Shown here piece after piece: positions 7,137 through 13,853 of a stretch of DNA of 29,198 bases. Origin of the DNA: Chitinophagaceae bacterium (GTDB lineage Bacteria > Bacteroidota > Bacteroidia > Chitinophagales > Chitinophagaceae); NCBI GenBank assembly GCA_025362915.1, contig JANYEU010000030.1, forward strand, positions 1-29,198, given 5' to 3'. Position 1 is the first letter of the stretch, and each line of letters opens with the position of its first letter. The translations under genes and the position numbers were made by a program. The notes under the pieces were generated by a model. That model ran no database searches. It was not told the origin of the DNA and saw only the letters and a program-made list of their open reading frames with translations.

Positions 7137-8003
7137 ATGATAATTGCAAATCCTATATACGATGTGGTTTTTAAAAGGATGATGGAGAACGAAAAGGTTG
7201 CAAGATTCTTTATCGGGACACTTTTGGAGCAACCCATTGAAACTATTGAAGTGAAACCACAGGAATATACCTACGAAGGCGAGTTTGATTTTTCCAATCC
7301 AAAGGATGTGGAAAAATATGAAAACAGGATCAAGGAACGCTATACGATATGGGTTTATCGGCTCGACTTTATTGCAACCATAAAAACTGAAACAGGGGAA
7401 TACAAAAGGGTATTGATAGAAATCCAGAAGGCAAAGAACCAGATTGACTTAATGCGTTTTAGAAACTATTTGGCGGAACAATATAAAAAAGAGGACATCA
7501 TAAACGGTGAAAAAGTAGTCCTGCCAATCATTACCATTTATATCTTGGGTTTCAAGTTGCCTGAGATATTGACCCCTTGCATCAAGGTGGAAAGGAACTA
7601 CAAAGACCTTATAAACAAAACAACACTTGAAATAAAAAGCGACTTTGTAGAGAAACTGACCCACGATAGCTACGTTGTCCAGGTGGATAGGATTACAGAC
7701 AGATACCAAACCAGGCTGGACAAATTATTAAGCGTTTTTGAACAGACAAACTTCGTGGACGACCAAAAGATCACCAAGGAATTCAATCATACTACAGATC
7801 TTGAAGAAGTGCAAATCATGACAGATATCTTGCATCATTCAGGTACCGATCCGGAAGAGAAAAAGAAAATAGAAACAGAGCAAGAAGCTTGGAGAACCAT
7901 AAATGCGATGTTTGAAGACAAAGAGAAAAAATACTTGAAAGCATTGAACGAAAAAGACCAAATAATTGCCGACCTTATGAGAAAGCTTGACGGGAAGAAA
8001 TAA
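7137..8003 (+). CDS. PD-(D/E)XK nuclease-family protein (Rpn/transposase-like)
   Basis: A 288-residue protein matching the PD-(D/E)XK nuclease family often annotated as transposase (PDDEXK_2, related to the Rpn recombination-promoting nucleases). The start NPIYDVVFKRMMENEKVARFF is typical. The core is YRLDFIATI with D77 and LIEIQKAKNQIDLMRFRNY with E95 and Q97, giving a D-x17-E-x-Q nuclease centre. The C-terminal 40 residues (about 245-288) are charged and likely coiled coil. Members usually occur as dispersed, variable copies, and RpnA-type proteins stimulate RecA-independent recombination. Catalytic residues look intact. The gene lies between two 107-bp direct repeats and shares no operon with its neighbours, which supports lateral or intragenomic movement. 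Biological role here is unknown. Confidence 0.85.
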   Translation: MIIANPIYDVVFKRMMENEKVARFFIGTLLEQPIETIEVKPQEYTYEGEFDFSNPKDVEKYENRIKERYTIWVYRLDFIATIKTETGEYKRVLIEIQKAKNQIDLMRFRNYLAEQYKKEDIINGEKVVLPIITIYILGFKLPEILTPCIKVERNYKDLINKTTLEIKSDFVEKLTHDSYVVQVDRITDRYQTRLDKLLSVFEQTNFVDDQKITKEFNHTTDLEEVQIMTDILHHSGTDPEEKKKIETEQEAWRTINAMFEDKEKKYLKALNEKDQIIADLMRKLDGKK

Positions 8004-8079
8004 TATGGCACTGAACAGCGGTATCTCTCCGCTACCGCCCGTTAAATCACAATTTTCCACTGACTCGCTGTTACCGAAA

Positions 8080-8186
8080 GTATTTTACTTGTGGATTCTC
8101 TTAACTAGTTTGTCAGATTTCTTCCACTCCTCCCCAATATTTATGCACCCTTTAAAATATTGGTAGGATGGAACACTTTTATTCCT
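8080..8186. repeat. 107-bp direct repeat, right copy
   Basis: Partner of 6823-6929. It ends 27 bp before the kdnB start codon and so probably carries part of the kdnB leader or promoter. That could make the left copy a duplicate of the kdnB upstream region, now placed ahead of the nuclease gene. Confidence 0.9.
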
Positions 8187-8213
8187 CACTTTCGCACCTC
8201 AAATAATGTGATT

Positions 8214-9287
8214 ATGCTGTTTAGAAATTTGAAGTTGGTTAACTACATAGTGTTCGGTAGGGGTAGCTTTAACCAGTTGGATACAATATTGGCACCTCAA
8301 CGCAAGGGTGATGCCCCGATGATATTTTTGGTAGATCATTTCTTTAAAGGAAAGGCATTGCCAAACAGGATTCCGTTACGTGGAAAAGATAAGATAATAT
8401 ATGTTGATGTAACGTACGAACCCAAGACCACACAAGTAGATGCCTTGGCATTGAGTCTAAAGGAAGAGTTTGGTACCATAAGCGGCGTTATCGGTATAGG
8501 CGGCGGTAGTGCGATGGATTTGGCAAAAGCCGTAGGTTTGATGATGACCAATCCCGGCAGCAGTGCCGATTACCAAGGATGGGATTTGGTGCAGCAAGCA
8601 GGTGTATATAAAGCAGGCATCCCTACACTAAGTGGTACAGGTGCAGAGGTATCCCGTACAACGGTACTTACCGGTCCTACCCGTAAACTAGGTATGAACA
8701 GCGACTTTACGCCTTTTGACCAGATAATATTAGATCCGGAATTGACCAAGGGTGCACCTGCAAACCAACGTTTTTATACAGGGATGGATTGCTATATCCA
8801 TTGCATAGAAAGCCTTGAAGGAACATTTCTAAATGAATTTAGTAAAAGCTATGGGGAAAAAGCCTTGCAGCTTTGTCAGGAAGTATTTCTGGGTAATAAG
8901 GAATGGACAGACGTACATGATGATAAACTGATGATGGCTTCTTATGCGGGAGGAATGAGCATTGCCTACAGTCAGGTGGGTGTGGCTCACGCTGTAAGCT
9001 ATGGCTTGAGCTATTTATTGGGTACCAAACACGGAGTGGGCAATTGCATTGTGATGGATCATCTGGAAGAATACTATCCTGCTGGCGTGGCTGAATTTAA
9101 AAGAATGGTGTCTGAAAATAAGATAGATATTCCGCAAGGCATCTGTAATGGCTTGACAGATGAGGATTTTGAAAAGATGATAAACGTAAGCATGGGCATG
9201 AAACCATTGTGGGAGAATGCACTAGGCAAGGATTGGGAAAAGATAATGACCCGCGAAAAACTTAGGGCTTTATACGAGAAGTTGTAG
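8214..9287 (+). CDS. kdnB: 3-deoxy-alpha-D-manno-octulosonate 8-oxidase (KdnB), iron-containing alcohol dehydrogenase family
   Basis: KdnB oxidises C8 of Kdo; the partner aminotransferase KdnA then makes 8-amino-Kdo, which replaces Kdo in the LPS inner core of some bacteria. The 357-residue protein shows the Fe-ADH fold: GVIGIGGGSAMDLAKAVG for nucleotide binding, then PTLSGTGAEVSRTTV, and the metal-binding helices with MDCYIHCIESLEG, GVAHAVSYGLSYLLG and TKHGVGN. The start MLFRNLKLVNYIVFGRGSF and the substrate-site sequence fit KdnB better than general alcohol dehydrogenases. I chose ATG 8214; extending to TTG 8160 would translate the direct repeat and adds no homology. kdnA is not in the window. 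Being just downstream of a repeat-flanked nuclease may affect its promoter. Confidence 0.85.
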   Translation: MLFRNLKLVNYIVFGRGSFNQLDTILAPQRKGDAPMIFLVDHFFKGKALPNRIPLRGKDKIIYVDVTYEPKTTQVDALALSLKEEFGTISGVIGIGGGSAMDLAKAVGLMMTNPGSSADYQGWDLVQQAGVYKAGIPTLSGTGAEVSRTTVLTGPTRKLGMNSDFTPFDQIILDPELTKGAPANQRFYTGMDCYIHCIESLEGTFLNEFSKSYGEKALQLCQEVFLGNKEWTDVHDDKLMMASYAGGMSIAYSQVGVAHAVSYGLSYLLGTKHGVGNCIVMDHLEEYYPAGVAEFKRMVSENKIDIPQGICNGLTDEDFEKMINVSMGMKPLWENALGKDWEKIMTREKLRALYEKL

Positions 9288-9305
9288 GGTTTAGGTCTAA
9301 GTTAT

Positions 9306-9393
9306 AAGTCGATAGTCGATAGCTTAAAGTCGTAAGTGAAAAGAGGTAGGTTTCAAATAGGACAACCTCTTTTTTACTTACGACTATCGACTT
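9306..9393. terminator. Long inverted repeat with T tract after kdnB
   Basis: The inner arms cgtaagtgaaaagaggt (9331-9347) and acctcttttttacttacg (9365-9382) pair with one bulge. Flanking words aagtcgatagtcg (9306-9318) and cgactatcgactt (9381-9393) are also complementary, so alternative stems are possible. The six-T tract sits inside the right arm. It probably ends kdnB transcription and belongs to the gtcgatag/gactatcgac repeat family also seen near 770-797. Confidence 0.6.
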
Positions 9394-9581
9394 AATATTG
9401 AAGTTGATAGTGGAAGTTTAATTTTTAAGGTAGATTTAATACTTTTCAGGCAACAGGAAGCAAAACCTAATAATCTATACCTATAAGTTATTAGTCATTT
9501 ATATTTCTTAGTATTTAATTTGAAGTTTAAATCAACCTTTTTTTTCTATCATTGCGCTTTCACCCTTCAACACCCTAAATT

Positions 9582-10625
9582 ATGCAAAAAAGAAAATACG
9601 AAGTAGATATTCTACTTGCCTCCACTATAACTGTTGCGCTATTCTGCACGGCACTTACCTTTTTTATTACGCATTACTACGTAGATAAGGTTAAAGGTCC
9701 GTATGATGATGTACTTGGCAAGCCTAGTTCTTCATATACTGAAAACAATATGAACACCTCATGTAGTTATGATATAAAAACATTGGGGGGATTTCATTAC
9801 ATAAAACCTTTAATGTTTGTTGATAAACCTTGCGAGGACGATAGGTTGTTATCTTTAAAACAGACAATTAATTCAATTATAGATAGTTATAAATCTTCGG
9901 GCAAGTTACTTTCTGCCGGAATTTATGTAAGGGATTTATCAGGAAATAGTTGGATAGGCATTAATGAAGATGAAAAATTTAATCCAGGCACATTATTAAA
10001 AGTGCCAAAGTTGATTACTTTTCTTAAAATGAACGAATGTAAGCCAGGTGTTCTGGATGAGAAGGTATTGTTCGACAAGCAGATTGTATCCGTCCAATCA
10101 CAAAGATTTAGTGCGCAACTTATTCAAGTTGGGCATATGTATACCATCCGTCAGCTATTGAAGCAGATGATACAATATTCGGATAGCAATGCAACTGCGT
10201 TACTGAACAAGCACATGGATGCAGTAATTTTTTCAAGATTATTTGCTGATATGGGGCTGCAATCGCCCAATGTAGGCAATAGTGCTGATTACACTATTTC
10301 TGTCAGGGATTATTCTATCTTTATGAGGGCGCTTTACAATGCAGCTTATCTTTCTATAGATGATTCGGAATATGCAACAGAATTATTGAGTGCCTCTGAT
10401 TTTAAGGGCGGACTGATAAAAGACCTTCCGAAAACATTGCAGATTGCCAACAAGTTTGTAGAACCTGGGGATAAGTCAGAGTCAGAATTATCTGAATCTG
10501 CCATTGTGTACCTCAACAACAAAACTTATCAGGTAACGGTAATGACCAAGGGTGCTGATTATGAGAAGCTTCCAGAGCTACTCACTCAGATTTCTAAAAA
10601 GGTATATACTACCATGTTGAATTAG
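9582..10625 (+). CDS. Membrane-anchored class A beta-lactamase-like protein with Thr in place of the SxxK serine
   Basis: A 347-residue protein with one N-terminal membrane segment (about residues 9-32), a linker, and a class A serine hydrolase/beta-lactamase-like domain from about residue 85. The helix that normally bears the nucleophile reads FNPGTLLKVPKL: T137 stands where Ser is expected and K140 is the SxxK lysine (codon aca at 9990). The second motif is intact: YSDSNAT with S200, D201, N203. The third motif is IANKFVEPGD instead of the usual KTG/KSG. Two of three catalytic motifs are therefore altered, so classical beta-lactamase or DD-peptidase activity is doubtful. It may be a pseudoenzyme or use Thr as nucleophile. 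It stands alone; the next gene is convergent. Confidence 0.75.
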   Translation: MQKRKYEVDILLASTITVALFCTALTFFITHYYVDKVKGPYDDVLGKPSSSYTENNMNTSCSYDIKTLGGFHYIKPLMFVDKPCEDDRLLSLKQTINSIIDSYKSSGKLLSAGIYVRDLSGNSWIGINEDEKFNPGTLLKVPKLITFLKMNECKPGVLDEKVLFDKQIVSVQSQRFSAQLIQVGHMYTIRQLLKQMIQYSDSNATALLNKHMDAVIFSRLFADMGLQSPNVGNSADYTISVRDYSIFMRALYNAAYLSIDDSEYATELLSASDFKGGLIKDLPKTLQIANKFVEPGDKSESELSESAIVYLNNKTYQVTVMTKGADYEKLPELLTQISKKVYTTMLN

Positions 10626-10680
10626 AGGTGGGTACTGATTTGCAATTTCTATTGCTTGAATTTTACAAAGAATACAAGTG

Positions 10681-11643
10681 TTACAACTGATATACCACCC
10701 TTTTCTTTGTCTCAAGTCTTTTCAGGAAGCCAATACCCAATAAACTTTTAGTTTGAAGAGCTGGGGAATTTCCATTATGTCCAAATATGCGTACGTTGTC
10801 ATCGTATATAAAGTCAAGGCTATAGGTGGCACTGAAGTACTTGTTTATCTTGAAAGAAAGTTGATTCGTCATAAAAACATTAATGTTCTGTGGATGGTCA
10901 AGATAGTTGGAAAATAAATCCAACCTGCCCTTGTAGCTAATATTCTTATCGAGAGAATTCCGGTAGTTTATCGTAGCAAAAGCACCTAATTCAGTCTTTA
11001 CATGTTTGCCAGTATCTACTCCATAAGCCGCTTGCCTTGATAATATTTCATTGGTTACTATGATTAAACGAGAAGTTGCAGGCGATAGGAACACAGATAA
11101 TTTATGGTTGGGTTTATAATCGAACCCCAGCGACAATAGCGTATATGCTGGTGACATAAACGAAGAGGCAAAAGTACCCACATTATTATTATAGGTATAG
11201 CCATCAAAAAACTGCGACCTAAAATTGAATAATGCAGATAGGAACCATTTACCTGTAGTGTCTATTTTATAGCCGTACTTACTCAGAAAATCAAGACGGT
11301 CATCATTCTTTCTTTCTCCCAAACTCGATGTCTGTACAAAGCCGAGGTTTACATCCAGATTATTATCCCAATTGTATCTTTTCTTCTGATAAAATAAAAA
11401 ATAGTTTAGGTAAGAACTTACCGCCATAGAGAAATTATCACCACCAGCAGCCCAATTGCTTAATGAGCCTTGTGCTAAAGAAAAGTTTACCAAGCCACCT
11501 CTTTTCCAATTCCAACTTGAGGTATCTGCCTCCTTGTTGATGGCCTTGTATGTTTCCTTAATTAATGGTTTTACTGGAAGGTCTTGTGCATAGGTAAAGT
11601 TTAATAGGCAAATCAGTATAGAGATTAGGGTTGCATTCTTCAT
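10681..11643 (-). CDS. DUF3078 outer-membrane protein
   Basis: A 320-residue protein beginning with a signal peptide, MKNATLISILICLLNFTYAQ. It has the DUF3078 signature: WNWKRGGLVNFSLAQGSLSN, WAAGGDNFSMAVSSYLNYF, WDNNLDVNLGFVQTSS, DDRLDFLSKYGYKID and, later, YKPNHKLSVFLSPATSRLII. Alternating polar and hydrophobic strands throughout suggest an outer-membrane beta-barrel. The family is confined largely to Bacteroidota and its function is not known. The upstream TTG at 11667 would add eight residues ahead of the signal peptide and overlaps the putative -7 box, so I prefer ATG 11643. It is transcribed divergently from miaB from a 110-bp shared intergenic region. Confidence 0.88.
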   Translation of the reverse strand: MKNATLISILICLLNFTYAQDLPVKPLIKETYKAINKEADTSSWNWKRGGLVNFSLAQGSLSNWAAGGDNFSMAVSSYLNYFLFYQKKRYNWDNNLDVNLGFVQTSSLGERKNDDRLDFLSKYGYKIDTTGKWFLSALFNFRSQFFDGYTYNNNVGTFASSFMSPAYTLLSLGFDYKPNHKLSVFLSPATSRLIIVTNEILSRQAAYGVDTGKHVKTELGAFATINYRNSLDKNISYKGRLDLFSNYLDHPQNINVFMTNQLSFKINKYFSATYSLDFIYDDNVRIFGHNGNSPALQTKSLLGIGFLKRLETKKRVVYQL

Positions 11644-11664
11644 TAAATTCAAATTTTTTGGCTT

Positions 11665-11672
11665 CAAAAGTA
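11665..11672 (-). promoter_or_regulatory. Putative -7 element (TACTTTTG) of the DUF3078 gene
   Basis: Read on the minus strand the bases are TACTTTTG, matching TAnnTTTG. The box ends 21 nt before ATG 11643, leaving a short leader of the kind common in Bacteroidota. No convincing -33 TTG at standard spacing. Confidence 0.5.
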
Positions 11673-11722
11673 AGTGTTGAACTTCCTTGATTTATAATGC
11701 TGCCAAACTGACATTAATCCTT

Positions 11723-11730
11723 TATTTTTG
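11723..11730 (+). promoter_or_regulatory. Putative -7 element (TATTTTTG) of miaB
   Basis: TATTTTTG matches TAnnTTTG and ends 23 nt before ATG 11754. With the element at 11665-11672 it makes a compact divergent promoter pair. The -33 element is not evident. Confidence 0.5.
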
Positions 11731-11753
11731 CAATCTTAATTTTTTAATACTTG

Positions 11754-13178
11754 ATGGATTTACTCGAAATAGAAAATAAGACACACAATGAAGTAAGGCA
11801 AGGTGAGGCCTATGTGTCAATTGACGATAGCCAAAATGTATACAAAAAGTACTTCTACATAGAAAGTTATGGCTGCGCAATGAACTTCAGCGATACAGAA
11901 ATAGTGGCTTCTATACTAAATAGCAACGGCTACGGTGCTACCAAGAATGTGGAAGATGCTGAATTGATTTTTGTAAACACTTGCTCCATCCGCGAAAAAG
12001 CAGAAGCTACTGTACGCAAACGCCTTACAGAATTCAGAAAGCTAAAAGAGGCCAATAAGAATGTATTGGTTGGTGTATTGGGCTGCATGGCAGAAAGGCT
12101 GAAAACAAAGTTGCTCGAAGAAGAAAAACTAGTGGATATGGTGGTTGGTCCAGATAGTTACAGAAGCCTGCCAGCGCTTATTGCACGAGCAGAAACAGGA
12201 CATAAGGCAGTAGATGTTTTGCTAAGCCGAGAAGAAACGTACGCCGATATCTCCCCTATCCGTTTGGATAGCAACGGCGTTAGTGCGTTTGTATCCATCA
12301 TGCGTGGTTGCAACAACATGTGTAGCTTTTGTGTGGTTCCTTTTACCCGTGGTCGCGAACGTAGCAGGGATGCACACTCCATAGTGGCAGAAGCAACCGA
12401 GTTATTCAATAAAGGATATAAGGAGATAACACTTTTAGGGCAAAATGTAGATAGTTATCATTGGCATGATGAACAAAAACACCAGTTTATAAGTTTTGCA
12501 AAACTGTTAGAACAAGTTGCATTGATCAGTAAGGATTTAAGGATACGATTTAGCACTTCGCATCCAAAAGATATTACTGATGAGGTTTTATACACGATGT
12601 CGAAATACGAGAATGTATGCAACCACATCCATTTTCCCCTTCAAAGTGGCAGCACCAGGTTATTGCAATTGATGAACAGGACTTACTCTAAGGAGTGGTA
12701 TCTAGCCAAGATAGATAAGATAAAAGAAATACTACCGAATTGTAGTATCACTGCCGACATTATTACAGGCTTTTGTACCGAGACGGAAGAAGACCACAAA
12801 GAAACGTTAAGTGTAATGGAGTACTGCAAATACGATATGAGCTACATGTACTTTTACAGCGAACGTCCGGGAACACTTGCCGCAAAAAGGTTTGAAGATG
12901 ATGTTCCCTTGGATGTAAAGAAAAGAAGGTTGCAAGAGGTGGTGGATATGCAAGGCATTCAATCTACAGCAAGCAACTTGAGAGATATTGGTCGGGTATT
13001 TAAGGTATTGATTGAAGGAAAAAGTAAGAAAAGTGACCTGGATTGGTCGGGAAGAAGCGAACAAAATAAGTCTGTAGTATTCCCCAAGGGCGACTATCCT
13101 TATCAAAAAGGAGACTTTGTAATGGTAAAAGTTACAGATTGTACAAGGGCAACCTTATTGGGAGAAATAGTGGGATAA
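11754..13178 (+). CDS. miaB: tRNA-2-methylthio-N6-dimethylallyladenosine synthase MiaB
   Basis: MiaB is a radical-SAM methylthiotransferase that converts i6A37 to ms2i6A37 in tRNAs reading UNN codons. All three parts are visible in 474 residues. The UPF0004 domain has its three Fe-S cysteines, in ESYGCAMNFSD (C41), NTCSIREKA (C77) and LGCMAER (C111). The radical SAM domain has RGCNNMCSFC (C186, C190, C193). A C-terminal TRAM domain ends at about ATLLGEIVG. I use ATG 11754 instead of the preceding TTG 11751; both lie in the same frame. Only 9 bp separate its stop from the following nucleotidyltransferase gene, so that gene is likely read from the miaB promoter. Confidence 0.95.
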   Translation: MDLLEIENKTHNEVRQGEAYVSIDDSQNVYKKYFYIESYGCAMNFSDTEIVASILNSNGYGATKNVEDAELIFVNTCSIREKAEATVRKRLTEFRKLKEANKNVLVGVLGCMAERLKTKLLEEEKLVDMVVGPDSYRSLPALIARAETGHKAVDVLLSREETYADISPIRLDSNGVSAFVSIMRGCNNMCSFCVVPFTRGRERSRDAHSIVAEATELFNKGYKEITLLGQNVDSYHWHDEQKHQFISFAKLLEQVALISKDLRIRFSTSHPKDITDEVLYTMSKYENVCNHIHFPLQSGSTRLLQLMNRTYSKEWYLAKIDKIKEILPNCSITADIITGFCTETEEDHKETLSVMEYCKYDMSYMYFYSERPGTLAAKRFEDDVPLDVKKRRLQEVVDMQGIQSTASNLRDIGRVFKVLIEGKSKKSDLDWSGRSEQNKSVVFPKGDYPYQKGDFVMVKVTDCTRATLLGEIVG

Positions 13179-13187
13179 CAATGAAGC

Positions 13188-13514
13188 ATGAATAAATTAA
13201 TACTGGACAATATTGAACCGATAAAATCTGTATGTGCAAAGCACTTTATAAAGAGTTTGTATGTATTTGGATCTGCCTCTACAAACAAGATGAATGAGTG
13301 CAGCGATGTTGATTTTTTATATGAAATAGACATAGAGAACTTCAAGGGTTGGGATAATGGCGAGTATGATTATGTAATGAACTTGATGGATATTCAGGTT
13401 GAACTGCAAAATATTCTTGGTAGAAAAGTTGACCTTATCAAGAATGGTCATTTCAAGAATAAATATTTTAAGGCTTCCATTGAAAAGAGTAAAACAATCA
13501 TCTATGGAAGCTAG
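13188..13514 (+). CDS. mntA: MNT-domain nucleotidyltransferase antitoxin (MntA-like)
   Basis: A 108-residue minimal nucleotidyltransferase. It contains the exact signature GSX10DXD: G28-S29, ten residues, D40-V41-D42 (FGSASTNKMNECSDVDFL). In the type VII toxin-antitoxin systems described, MntA transfers AMP onto a tyrosine of the HEPN ribonuclease HepT and so silences it. The C-terminal part IQVELQNILGRKVDLIKNGHF is typical of the family. Start ATG 13188 is the first that gives an open frame; an ATG at 13181 opens only four codons. It overlaps the toxin gene by 11 bp, the usual sign of translational coupling. The gene is followed by a matching HEPN gene, which makes the assignment firm. Confidence 0.85.
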   Translation: MNKLILDNIEPIKSVCAKHFIKSLYVFGSASTNKMNECSDVDFLYEIDIENFKGWDNGEYDYVMNLMDIQVELQNILGRKVDLIKNGHFKNKYFKASIEKSKTIIYGS

Positions 13515-13842
13515 CGACAAACTAAAAAAATACTTGGGAGACATTTTAGATGCCATTGATAATATTGATATTACAACCAACGGACTTAGCCCACAAGCAT
13601 ATCAGAAATATGAGGTTGGTTGGGTTGTGGAAAGAGGGATAGAAATTATTGCAGAAGCGTTAAAAAGGTGTTGGCTGATAGATAGCTCGTTAAATATTTC
13701 ATATAAACAACAAATCATTTCTACCAGAAATAAGATAACGCATGAATATGATGTGATAGATAATTATGATTTGTATGTGATAGTAACAAAGTATTTGCCT
13801 CTTCTTAAAAAAGAAGTGGAGGGGATACTTCATAATCTCTAG
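13504..13842 (+). CDS. hepT: HEPN-domain ribonuclease toxin (HepT-like, DUF86)
   Basis: A 112-residue helical protein. It carries the HEPN RNase motif RX4H extended to RX4HXY: RNKITHEY, with R75, H80 and Y82. Y82 corresponds to the tyrosine AMPylated by MntA in characterised systems. GWVVERGIEIIAEALKR is the usual helix preceding the active site. ATG 13504 lies inside the end of the MNT gene in another frame; longer frames back to 13399 are an artefact of that overlap. All key residues are present, so an active toxin is likely. The stop at 13842 is 11 bp before the sigma-54 activator gene, so the pair is embedded without spare DNA. Confidence 0.87.
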   Translation: MEASDKLKKYLGDILDAIDNIDITTNGLSPQAYQKYEVGWVVERGIEIIAEALKRCWLIDSSLNISYKQQIISTRNKITHEYDVIDNYDLYVIVTKYLPLLKKEVEGILHNL

Positions 13843-13853
13843 ATTAATTTGAT

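Noticed and set aside
7137..8003. Complete insertion sequence around the PD-(D/E)XK gene
   Set aside because: No short terminal inverted repeats or target-site duplications were found; only the 107-bp direct repeats flank it.
8160..8213. Upstream TTG start for kdnB
   Set aside because: The added 18 residues would be encoded partly by the 107-bp direct repeat and lie before the normal family N-terminus.
13399..13503. Longer N-terminus for the HEPN toxin
   Set aside because: The extension is an out-of-frame reading of the MNT gene; the HEPN domain starts at MEASDKLKKY.
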